Assembly: GCA_041748615.1 (NCBI GenBank)
Contig: JBGTCY010000195.1
Coordinates: 1-14,224 of the forward strand
Length of the DNA stretch: 14,224 bases
Direction: 5' to 3'
Source of the DNA: JBGTCY01 sp041748615
GTDB lineage: Bacteria; Bacteroidota; Bacteroidia; Chitinophagales; CAIOSU01
The position numbers and the translations under genes are program-made. Within the stretch, counting starts at the first letter, position 1. Each line of letters starts with the position of its first letter. Below the pieces are notes generated by a model, which was not told where the DNA came from, made no database searches, and saw only the letters and a list, made by a program, of their open reading frames with translations. Positions 6,701 through 13,900 of this stretch are shown piece by piece.

Positions 6701-7321
6701 ATCGCGGGCAGCGCGGCTGACATGGTGAGCTATGAAGCCAGTCAGTTCGGACAAAGTTTGCTCACCTACAGCCTGCTGCTCGGCATGAGCGGTGCCGCCC
6801 TGCGCGACAAAGAATTTGTGGATGTGCTCACGTTGTTCCAGTTTGCCGCAGACAAGGTGCCGGAGTTCGCCCGGAATATTGGCGGAGTGCAAAAACCGGT
6901 GGTTGCCGCACCGGACGGGTTGGGCAGCTTCGACATCGGCAAGGTGAACACGCAGGTGAAAATTCCGTTGGGAAAAATCAAGCCGTTGTTTTTGCGCAGC
7001 AGCTTCTTAGACACCGAAAGCATGGATGACGCGCTCGGCTTGTCCGAAGCATTGGATGACCGCCTGCGCAACATTTCCGCGAAAGGCAAAGAAGCGCCTT
7101 TGATTTTTATAGACACCAAGCAATTCCCAAACGCCCGCTATGTGAACGGCTTGTATTCCGTTGCCGGTGGACAGGTTTCCCTCAAAGCAAAAATTTTTGA
7201 ATTAGACGACCAACGCGACCGTAAAATGCTGGGTGAGTTTGATGTAACCGGCTCATCTGGTGATGTGCAGCGGTTAGTGGATGAGGTGCTGGTTAAAGTT
7301 CAGGAAGTGCTGGCGGATTAA
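3716..7321 (+). CDS. Secreted WD40-repeat caspase-like (C14) protein with C-terminal FlgO/TolB-like domain
   Basis: This is a 1201-residue protein. Residues 1-20 form a signal peptide with a likely SSA|QLP cleavage site; there is no lipobox Cys, so a periplasmic or secreted location is predicted. Residues 30-625 contain about 14 WD40 units, consistent with two seven-bladed propellers. The clearest units end in IKLWD, LCIWD, VFLWD, VNVWD, IRLWN and VRIWD, and many carry F/ISPDGK. A linker follows (NNWAVIKKNGLFDAS, then LKERYYEPGLLQKLLG), then a beta-rich segment with SFFINGKEV. The caspase-like domain starts at KLFAIVIGTSDYRG (residue 815). Its catalytic dyad is visible: H903 in YLSGHGV and C961 in LDACASGK, with the p10-like block AGSAADMVSYEA after it. 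Residues 1085-1201 form a separate domain ending in a YSVAGGQVSLKAKIFE strand pattern that resembles FlgO/TolB-like modules; this is inference. The substrate and partners are unknown. The paralogue at 10990 shares the whole layout that is visible. Confidence 0.92.
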   Translation: MRVIGFLSIFTLFICRFSSAQLPTLVLQNGHSDDILSMTFTPDGKYLLTGSSDNTIKLWDVQSGLEIKTLSAHTKPVSALAVGGPEGLLVSGGYDNLLCIWDYTTGELLEELDVHAQYINSIAISPDGKYFATTSADFSLILWNMESKKTERIRHKTDFTSVGFSREGHTIYFGSWDNLVYSQNLDESEDITQAKTLKGHDNHVVAVKMSADGRFLASASIANSDEKGKVFLWDFVKGEKKFELGNFPHTLGLHQYKLDITPDSRYVVAVGYNGHTISFYDIATGKATQKIEESETINAIAVSPDGKLLAVAVENQIHFWELEKNQLIKKLSGNSLTVHQIAWREPHQLQLLADKQLLTWNLKTGMVINLSQAAATSENAPEYSPDGKWRAERNEVSVSVYEVATNKKVKEFTDLADYIFSMAFSPDGKHLALASKDLELYEISSWKKTNQLKGHKNISNILFSPDGKTLASLGGPLDRSLKIWEVSTGVMKASFAARGNDQAPLAFSADGRYVANGGKLDVNEPGIVNVWDLNTNELHAQYQNPPLDNAYNFQRGVNCLAFSPDGKTLAAGNTDHIIRLWNLQSKRRTELKGHEGEVLSLTYSPDGNFLVSTGMDGAVRIWDTKTSTETGAVYLLKENNWAVIKKNGLFDASPDAMRWLHYVVGLETIELNQLKERYYEPGLLQKLLGWHDEPVRDVDALGELQLFPQIELRTEGDKLLATFKERPGGIGRVSFFINGKEVLSDIQLQPEKNQTEIFSASIDLNAHTRFFSPNTENSLGIRATNKNGSLTSKLHEMDYFYKPEKVVVSISKNPKLFAIVIGTSDYRGEQLDLKFADKDAQDIAQAMTASGEQLLGINNVKVKLLHTGMAENLPTKQNIKKSFEEFAIQATPNDVVVVYLSGHGVNHGGQDGMFYYLTKDIASGDLSDDAIRNNYAISTGEFTEWLKLIPAQKQVMILDACASGKLVEDLLGTKNVSSSQIRALERLKDRTGMFIIAGSAADMVSYEASQFGQSLLTYSLLLGMSGAALRDKEFVDVLTLFQFAADKVPEFARNIGGVQKPVVAAPDGLGSFDIGKVNTQVKIPLGKIKPLFLRSSFLDTESMDDALGLSEALDDRLRNISAKGKEAPLIFIDTKQFPNARYVNGLYSVAGGQVSLKAKIFELDDQRDRKMLGEFDVTGSSGDVQRLVDEVLVKVQEVLAD

Positions 7322-7342
7322 ACGCTGATGGATAATTATTCA

Positions 7343-7458
7343 GCCGTTGCCGGTCTAAGTGATGCCAACAGGCGATTGTCAGACCGGCAACCAAAGTGTC
7401 GGCATCCCGCTTGCCGGTCTGGCAATCGCAACATGCTGAAACTTAGACCGGCAAGGGC
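7343..7458. repeat. Nested compound palindrome with four TTGCCGGTCT units
   Basis: The unit TTGCCGGTCT occurs four times in alternating orientation. The outer arms TTGCCGGTCTAAGT (7347-7360) and ACTTAGACCGGCAA (7441-7454) are exact over 14 nt. The inner arms GCGATTGTCAGACCGGCAA (7372-7390) and TTGCCGGTCTGGCAATCGC (7411-7429) pair over 19 nt with a single position that would be G-U in RNA; the loop is 20 nt. GCC (7343) and GGC (7456) extend the base. There is no T-run directly after the outer stem, so it is not a canonical terminator, though it could still stop or protect transcripts of the upstream gene. The layout resembles REPIN or MITE-type elements. Confidence 0.75.
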
Positions 7459-7497
7459 ATAGGGCAAAAAAATCAGCGTTCCATTTTAAAATAACAA

Positions 7498-7638
7498 ATG
7501 AATCAACTCATCGAATATTACTTTCAATCCCCGCTTGGAATAATCAAAATTTCAGGAAACGAAAATGGTATTTCTGAAATCAAATTCACGAATGAAAAAA
7601 TTGAAAGTAAATCTCTGTAGAACGGTTCTTCAAAACAA
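7498..7638 (+). pseudogene. 5' part of the alkyltransferase gene, cut off by TAG
   Basis: ATG 7498 opens MNQLIEYYFQSPLGIIKISG and NENGISEIKFTNEKIESKSL, then TAG at 7618-7620, then NGSSKQ leading in frame into the ATG at 7639. This is the normal N-terminal domain of an Ogt/MGMT protein (YYFQSPLG and the following strands match family starts). There is no frameshift, only one stop at codon 41. It may be a recent nonsense mutation, a sequencing error or a suppressed codon. Confidence 0.7.
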
Positions 7639-8001
7639 ATGATACAATGCGTCAATGAATTGGATGAATATTTTTCCAAAAAAAGAACCACCTTCACTTT
7701 CATGCTGAAAATGCATGGCACATCCTTTCAGCAAAAAGTCTGGAATAAACTCTTAAAAATTCTATACGGCAAAACCATCTCCTACAAAACCTTAGCGGAA
7801 AGGTTAGGCTCCCCGGCTTTGACGCGGACGGTTGGCAGCGCAAATGGAAAAAACCCATTGGCAATCGTTGTTCCCTGTCACCGGGTGATTGGCAATGATG
7901 GCAGCCTGACAGGTTATGCGGGCGGCATTCAAATTAAAAAACGATTGCTTGAATTGGAAAAAAATTGTGAAACAGGTAACTTATTTTTTGATGGATTTTA
8001 A
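7639..8001 (+). CDS. ogt: Methylated-DNA--protein-cysteine methyltransferase, catalytic domain
   Basis: This repairs O6-alkylguanine by irreversible transfer of the alkyl group to its own Cys. From the internal ATG 7639 the product is 120 residues and contains the whole DNA-binding and active-site domain. Visible features are GTSFQQKVWNKLLKI, the helix-turn-helix SYKTLAERLGSPALTRTVGS with its Arg finger region, the NGKNP turn, the active-site motif IVVPCHRV (C80 here, C127 from the upstream start) and GYAGG. The full gene begins at 7498 but is split by TAG 7618-7620. The Met at 7639 lies six codons after the stop and could serve for restart, giving a stand-alone catalytic domain. Whether such a piece is stable without its N-terminal domain is uncertain. 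No operon partner is seen; the pectate lyase gene starts 128 nt further on. Confidence 0.82.
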   Translation: MIQCVNELDEYFSKKRTTFTFMLKMHGTSFQQKVWNKLLKILYGKTISYKTLAERLGSPALTRTVGSANGKNPLAIVVPCHRVIGNDGSLTGYAGGIQIKKRLLELEKNCETGNLFFDGF

Positions 8002-8129
8002 AAAGCAGTTCTGAAATTTTTACTGATTACCCCTGATTGGGCTTTGGCAAACTTCTGATAGTATGCTTTGAAAATATCTGATAATATGAAATTAATCATT
8101 ATTTTCACTACCATAATTTCACATTCATC

Positions 8130-10607
8130 ATGAACCGACAAGCAAATTTCACTTTCGTCTTAATCAGTCTTGTTTTGCTGATTTTAAGTCCTGAAATATC
8201 CGCCCAATTCTGCAACACGCCCATCGGCTTCGGCAGAAACGCGACCGGGGGCTCGGGCGGCACGGTTTATACGGTAACCAATCGCAACGACTCCGGAACC
8301 GGCAGCCTGCGCGCTGCGCTCGAAAGCACCAACACTTACATCATTAAATTTTCCGTTACGGGAACCATCACCCTTAATTCCGACATCAATATTAAATCCA
8401 ACAAAACGGTAGATGGTGACGGCACTTACATCCGTATCCGCCCGTATGTTTTCAAAATCAACAATCAGGAAAACGTGATTATCCGCAACCTGCATTTCGA
8501 CAGCGATGGTAACAGCCATACAGGAGCCAGTGGTGATGCCATCGGTATTCAAAACGGCTCAAGGAAAATCTGGATTGACCACTGCTCATTCGAAGATTAT
8601 TATGACGGTTTGATTGATATCATCCGCGAAAGTGACAACATTACCGTTACATGGTGTTACTTCAGAGGTCACCATAAAGTGATGCTCATCGGTCACAGTG
8701 ATGCGCACACGGTGGATGCGGGTAAATTAAATGTTACCGTACACCATAATTATTATGACGGTACCACCCAGCGTCATCCGCGCATCCGCTTCGGCAGGGC
8801 GCATGTGTTTAATAATTATCTGAAAAATATTTCAGAGATGGGACTGTGCTCCGGCACGGATGCCAAAATGGTGATTGAAAACAATCGCTTCGAAAATGTG
8901 GTGAAGCCAGCCGTTTTGAAATACGACAGCAACTGGGAGGGCTATATCACCGAATCGGGCAACCAACGAATCAACACCGTGCCGCTGCACACCCGCACAC
9001 CCACGTTCACCCCGTCTTCCATCTACCCCTATTCGCTGGAAACGGCTGACAACACGTTGCGCGATTTCCTGATTGCTTACACGGGCTATAACAAAACTAC
9101 CAACATGGCGCTCACCATCAGCGGCAGCACGATGACTGTAAATTACCTCGCCCGCAGTTTTCAGTGGTATCGCAATGGCACTGCCATCAGTGGTGCAACA
9201 TCCAACTCTTACACCGCTCCCAACTGTGGAACTTACGCGGTGCGCTTATATGGCGACCAGGGTTGTTACAAGGAACTCAGCCACACGATTACGACCGGAC
9301 AACCTGCCGTTCCAACAATCACGGTTGTTGGCGGCAACGCTTTTTTCTGCACGGGCAGCTCGGTTACATTGCGCTCGTCTGCCGCGCCTGCCAACTACAG
9401 TTACCAATGGCTTCGCAACAATACCGACATCAGCGGAGCTACTTCACGCGACTATGCCGCCACGCAAGCGGGAAACTACAGGGTGCGATTAACGGGAGCC
9501 TGCCCCACTGCCAATTCCGCACAAACTGTAGTGAGCTACAATGGCGATGGCGACTGTAATGGCGTATGTAACGGCACGGCTATCATAGACGATTGCGGAA
9601 CGTGTAGCGGGGGCAACACCGGCATCACACCAAACTCAGGAAAAGACTGCAACGGAATTTGCGGAGGAAGCGCCACGCTTGACTGTGCCGGAGTATGCGG
9701 TGGCTCCGCAGTTGCCGATTGTGCCGGTATGTGCGGAGGAACAACAACTGTAGATTGCGCGGGTGTTTGTGGCGGTAATGCGGCTTTCGATTGTGCGGGA
9801 GGATGTGATGGTGTGACCGAAGATTGTAACGGAGTGTGCGGTGGCAGCGAAGTGTTGGACTGTGACGGAGTATGTGGCGGTACTGCAACGGTTGACTGTC
9901 ATGGCGATTGCAACGGAACGGCTCTCGTGGATGATTGCGGAATTTGCTCGGGCGGAAACAGCGGACACGTTGCCAACAGCAATAAGGATTGTGCGGGTGT
10001 CTGTTTTGGCGCAACGGTTGCTGACTGCAACAATGACTGTGGCGGTACTGCGTTGATTGACGATTGCGGAGTGTGCAGCGGAGGAAACACACAACATGAT
10101 GCCGACAGCGACAAAGACTGCACGGGCGTATGTTTCGGAACGGCTGTGCCCGACTGCAATGGCGATTGCAACGGCACCGCGATTACGGACAGTTGCGGTT
10201 TCTGCCTCGAACCGAATGACCCGGATTTTAATATGCTTTGCATGGGTTGTGACGGTGTTGCCAATTCAGGTTTCGTAACGGATACCTGCGGACAATGCCT
10301 GCATCCGGCTGACATTAATTTCAACTACTGCGAAACTTCCGCGCTGAATGTTGCCGGACAAAAAAATCCCCGCGTGAAAATTTTTCCGAATCCTTATTTT
10401 GACAAGCTCTATGTTTGTATTGAGTCAATTTCATATCAGAATGCGCTGATTGAAATTTATTCAATGGACGGCAGAAAAATAACCGAGAAAAATATGCGGC
10501 AATCCTGCATCGAATTGGTAAATCTTCCGGTGGTAAGAGGATTGTATTTCGTTAGGATTACCAATGAGCAGGGAGAGATTTACAACGGTAAAGTTTTCAG
10601 GGATTAA
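8130..10607 (+). CDS. Secreted pectate lyase-like (PL1) protein with Ig-like segments, Cys-Gly repeats and T9SS sorting domain
   Basis: This is an 825-residue protein with a signal peptide cleaved near ISA|QFC (residue 25). Residues 35-280 are a pectate lyase family 1 beta-helix. Key positions are D136 in SGDAIGI, WIDHCSF (149-154), the acidic pair in YDGLIDI (D159, D163) for calcium, K183 in HHKVMLIG, and the R-x-P-x-x-R motif RHPRIR (R215, R220) that carries the catalytic Arg in PL1. The expected reaction is calcium-dependent beta-elimination of polygalacturonate. Two Ig-like stretches follow (SFQWYRNGTAISGAT near 343-357 and SYQWLRNNTDISGAT near 424-438). About 16 to 18 DC-x-G-x-CGG-type units fill 474-725. 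The end, from VKIFPNPYFDKLY to YNGKVFRD, is a T9SS C-terminal sorting domain, so outer-membrane translocation is expected. The start has good signal-peptide logic; the upstream TTTG (8043) and ATGCTTTG (8063) give only a weak promoter match. Confidence 0.92.
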   Translation: MNRQANFTFVLISLVLLILSPEISAQFCNTPIGFGRNATGGSGGTVYTVTNRNDSGTGSLRAALESTNTYIIKFSVTGTITLNSDINIKSNKTVDGDGTYIRIRPYVFKINNQENVIIRNLHFDSDGNSHTGASGDAIGIQNGSRKIWIDHCSFEDYYDGLIDIIRESDNITVTWCYFRGHHKVMLIGHSDAHTVDAGKLNVTVHHNYYDGTTQRHPRIRFGRAHVFNNYLKNISEMGLCSGTDAKMVIENNRFENVVKPAVLKYDSNWEGYITESGNQRINTVPLHTRTPTFTPSSIYPYSLETADNTLRDFLIAYTGYNKTTNMALTISGSTMTVNYLARSFQWYRNGTAISGATSNSYTAPNCGTYAVRLYGDQGCYKELSHTITTGQPAVPTITVVGGNAFFCTGSSVTLRSSAAPANYSYQWLRNNTDISGATSRDYAATQAGNYRVRLTGACPTANSAQTVVSYNGDGDCNGVCNGTAIIDDCGTCSGGNTGITPNSGKDCNGICGGSATLDCAGVCGGSAVADCAGMCGGTTTVDCAGVCGGNAAFDCAGGCDGVTEDCNGVCGGSEVLDCDGVCGGTATVDCHGDCNGTALVDDCGICSGGNSGHVANSNKDCAGVCFGATVADCNNDCGGTALIDDCGVCSGGNTQHDADSDKDCTGVCFGTAVPDCNGDCNGTAITDSCGFCLEPNDPDFNMLCMGCDGVANSGFVTDTCGQCLHPADINFNYCETSALNVAGQKNPRVKIFPNPYFDKLYVCIESISYQNALIEIYSMDGRKITEKNMRQSCIELVNLPVVRGLYFVRITNEQGEIYNGKVFRD
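9546..10199 (+). repeat. Coding tandem array of DC-x-G-x-CGG units
   Basis: Within the pectate lyase gene, residues 473-690 repeat a unit of about 12 residues such as DCAGVCGGSAT or DCNGVCGGSEV. It is interleaved with a longer variant of the form DDCG-x-CSGGN plus about 12 residues before the next KDC. Cys and Gly spacing is strict while the intervening residues vary. Spacer-like, disulfide-rich or metal-binding roles are possible; none is proven. Confidence 0.8.
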
Positions 10608-10664
10608 TAAAATTCACAGATTTTTACTCAATTCCTATTTATCATTAGTTCGTTACTTTCTCCG

Positions 10665-10772
10665 AGGTCAGGGCTAAAGCCCCTATAAACATTAGATTCT
10701 GCTCTAACCCCGTCCGCCAAGGCGGACGGGGTTAATGGATGCCACGTCACAAAAGGGCTTTAGCCCTGACCT
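10665..10772. repeat. Nested palindrome, REPIN/MITE-like intergenic element
   Basis: The outer arms AGGTCAGGGCTAAAGCCC (10665-10682) and GGGCTTTAGCCCTGACCT (10755-10772) are exact 18-nt reverse complements. Centred between them is a perfect hairpin with 14-nt arms, TAACCCCGTCCGCC (10705-10718) and GGCGGACGGGGTTA (10721-10734), and an AA loop. Seven A follow the right arm, so a minus-strand transcript would meet T before the hairpin; it is not a standard terminator. The GGGCTTTAGCCC arm type is, from memory, widespread in Bacteroidota intergenic DNA and is expected to be a dispersed repeat. Confidence 0.8.
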
Positions 10773-10989
10773 AAAAAAACTTCCGAAGTATTTATCTATC
10801 ATAATCCGGAAAAATTTTAAATACATTCAATCCGGCTTTGAGAATTTATTTACTCGAAAGATGTCGCTAAATATATTAATAAATATCACTATCTCTCTTG
10901 CTCGTATATATTGTATGGAATATTTCCCTTTCTTTCATCTAACTTTCTGACGCTCCGCAAACAGATATTTCATCATCACGTATAAACCC
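10773..10989. other. AT-rich leader region of second WD40-caspase gene
   Basis: There is no gene here. A 71-codon open frame crossing 10735-10950 starts inside the palindromic repeat and is judged spurious. The region is very AT-rich (for example 10864-10890) and presumably holds the promoter of the downstream gene, but no good TAnnTTTG match was found. AATCCGG occurs twice, at about 10802 and 10830. Confidence 0.5.
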
Positions 10990-13900
10990 ATGATGTTCAA
11001 AAAAATTGGCTTTCTCTGCCTCCTGTCAATTTCCCTTTTTGCGCAATCGCCTGAAATTGTGGTGCAAACCGGGCATGGCATCAATCCAACTTCGGTAAAA
11101 TTCAGCGCGGATGGCAAACTGCTCGCCACTGGCGGCATGGACAAGCAACTGAAGGTTTGGGAAGTAGAAACCGGCAAACTGCTGCGCACGATTAACACTT
11201 ACGATGCTGTAAATGACCTGAATTTTTTGCCGGATAATAATAACTACATCCTGTCGGTTTCCAGCGGGCGAAACACCGGCTATGCTTTTTATGTCTGGAG
11301 TGTGATGGGTGCCGGTTATTCCGATTTGCACCGGCTTGAAAGCGGAGTGGTTAGCGCGGTGCTTTCAGAGAAAGGCGACCTGTTGATGCTGGCGCATCAA
11401 AACCGGACCATATCTTTTTGGGAGCCTGACCCGGATTCTGAAGGAAAATTTATTCATCACCAAACGATTGGCGAAGACTGGACTGATATCAAAGACGTTG
11501 TAGTCGCTATCAATCCCGCCCTGTCACACATGGTGATGGGTATGATTGTAAACGAAAGTCAATCAATGATTAGCAGCGTGAATATGGGTGAAACCGATGA
11601 TTATCCTGACGTGAATTACGTGAAAGAATTGAACGGTCCGCTTAAAAAACTTCTGTTTACTTCCGACAGCAAACACCTTGCAGGGCTTTACACAAATGCT
11701 GACGGCAAAAAAAATCTTTTAATTTTGGACGCGCTGAACGGCAACACTTTATTTGAAACGGAAGCTCTTGACTTTGCCATCAACAACAAGGAAAATTCCG
11801 TACTCTTCATTGATGTGACAGGCGACCTGCGTAAAGTGGATTTAAAACAAATGAAAATTACAGGAACGGTTGTATCCGATAAATATCAATATACAATCGT
11901 TGCCCTGAGTCCGAAAGGCGACCGTTTTGCCGCGCTTGAACCGAACGGCAACATGCGGATTTGGGAATATCCATCCGCTAAAGTCATCATGGAAATCAGC
12001 AACCTCCAGCCGCGCAACAATGTATTTTTTCACCCCCAGGGAAAATTCGTAGTGTTTGACGGCCACAATGGAGATTTAATCACCTGGTATATGGAAAACG
12101 GCAAAATCGAGATTTCGAAAGAACATCAAAATACGATTCAACACATTACACTTTCCACGAACGGAAATTGGATGGCTACAGCCGCGTCTGACCGGACCAT
12201 CAAAGTCTTTGATTTAGAAAACAAAAAACTCCAACATTCAATCAAGTTACCGGTGACTTCTGTGAATTCCATCGCACTGATGGATGACGGTACATTCTTG
12301 TCCGCAGCTTATCTTGACACCATCCTGCTCTATGATAATGAAACAAAAGAAACCACTGCCACAGGATTGCAGGATAACCTGAGTTATACCGGACTTGGCG
12401 CGGGTGATTCGCTCTATTATTACCTGTATAACCAACGGTATTTTTATGTCTATCACGCGCGCAAAGAAGAGTACATTGTCGCTCTTGACTGCATGAATCC
12501 TGTTGAGAAATTTGTTTTTTCACCGGACAACAAATATTTTGGATTTGTCACTATTGGGGACACCTTCAAACTGCACAAGACAGATGACCCGCTCGTTTAT
12601 GCTCCTTATGCTCATGGACATGAATCCGTCACCGCGCTCGCATTTTCAACTGACAGCCGTTTTGTATTTATTGGTCATGGCACAGGATACATTAATGTTT
12701 TAGATATCAAGAATAATGTCTTTCTAAAAGAACAGTTAGTGTGGCATAAGGGCGATGTTCGTTCTCTGAGTTTTTATCAGGAAAGAAATATTCTTGCCAG
12801 CAGCGGTGTGGATGGCACCATTGCATTGTGGGACTTGAATAAAATGAAACTCATCGCCAGCCTCTACGCGTTTCCGGATGGAACCTGGGCGGTGATTGAC
12901 GCTGACGGACGTTATGACGCTTCTAACGCTGGCATTGTGGATTACATGCACTTTATCAGCAACATGGAAATCATTGACCTGTACCAATTAAAAGAGCGCT
13001 ACTACGAACCGGGATTGCTGCAAAAACTTTTGGGTTACAACAAAGAGCCGGTACGCGATGTGAAAGTGTTTAACCAATTAGCGTTGTATCCGGATATGGA
13101 GGCAAGCATTAAAACCACACCCGACCCCGTGTTGCAACTTACGCTCGCAAAACGCAATGGTGGTTACGGAGCAATCCAGGTATTTGTCAACGGAAAAGAG
13201 GTGATTGAAGATGCCGGTAAAGGAAAAATTGACAAGAAAAAAGAGGTGGTTGAGTTGGAGATTCCTTTAAAATCATACGCCCAGTTTTTTATCCCCGATA
13301 AGGAAAATGAAGTGAATGTGAAAGTGTTCAATGAAGAAGGCTATCTCTCTTCGCCCTATCACACCGTTAAGTTTAAACAGGAAAAAGTAAAAGTGAATAT
13401 CCGCAACCCGCGACTATTCGTACTGGCGGTAGGCACCTCCGACTATCGCGGCACCGCGCTCGACCTCAAATATGCCGACAAGGATGCCGCTGACTTTGCC
13501 AATGCCTTGCAATTATCGGGCAACGCGCTGTTAGGTCAGGCGAATGTAACTGTGAAACTGCTGAATACTTCCGTTGCCGACACGGCATATTTTCCGCGCA
13601 AACATAACGTGCGAAAAGTTCTTGCTGAATTCGCGACACAAGCGCAACCGCAGGATGCCGTAGTCATTTTTCTTTCGGGACATGGCGTGAATTATGGAGG
13701 TTCGGATGGGATGTTTTATTATCTCACCGCTGAAGTGGAAAGTGGCGACCTGCGGGATGAAGCCATTCGCAACCGCTACACCATTTCCACCAACGAACTC
13801 ACCGACTGGCTGAAACTCATTCCCGCGCAAAAACAAGTCCTTGTAATTGACGCATGCGCTTCCGGAAAAATCGTGGATGATATTGTCGCCATGAAAAATG

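Noticed and set aside
6359..7119. Long minus-strand open frames (177 and 117 codons) opposite the caspase domain
   Set aside because: They lie wholly antisense to a highly conserved protein domain, have Ala/His/Arg-rich composition and no family features. A similar antisense frame appears opposite the second paralogue (13531-13836), as expected from conserved codon usage.
9625..10324. Several open frames on both strands across the Cys-Gly repeat array
   Set aside because: They are shadows of a tandemly repeated coding sequence; repeats keep alternative frames open. Their products are low-complexity Arg/His, Ser/Ala/Val or Pro/Gln strings.
10735..10950. 71-codon plus-strand open frame starting in the palindromic repeat
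   Set aside because: It begins inside the right half of an intergenic inverted repeat and continues through AT-rich leader DNA without any recognisable motif.
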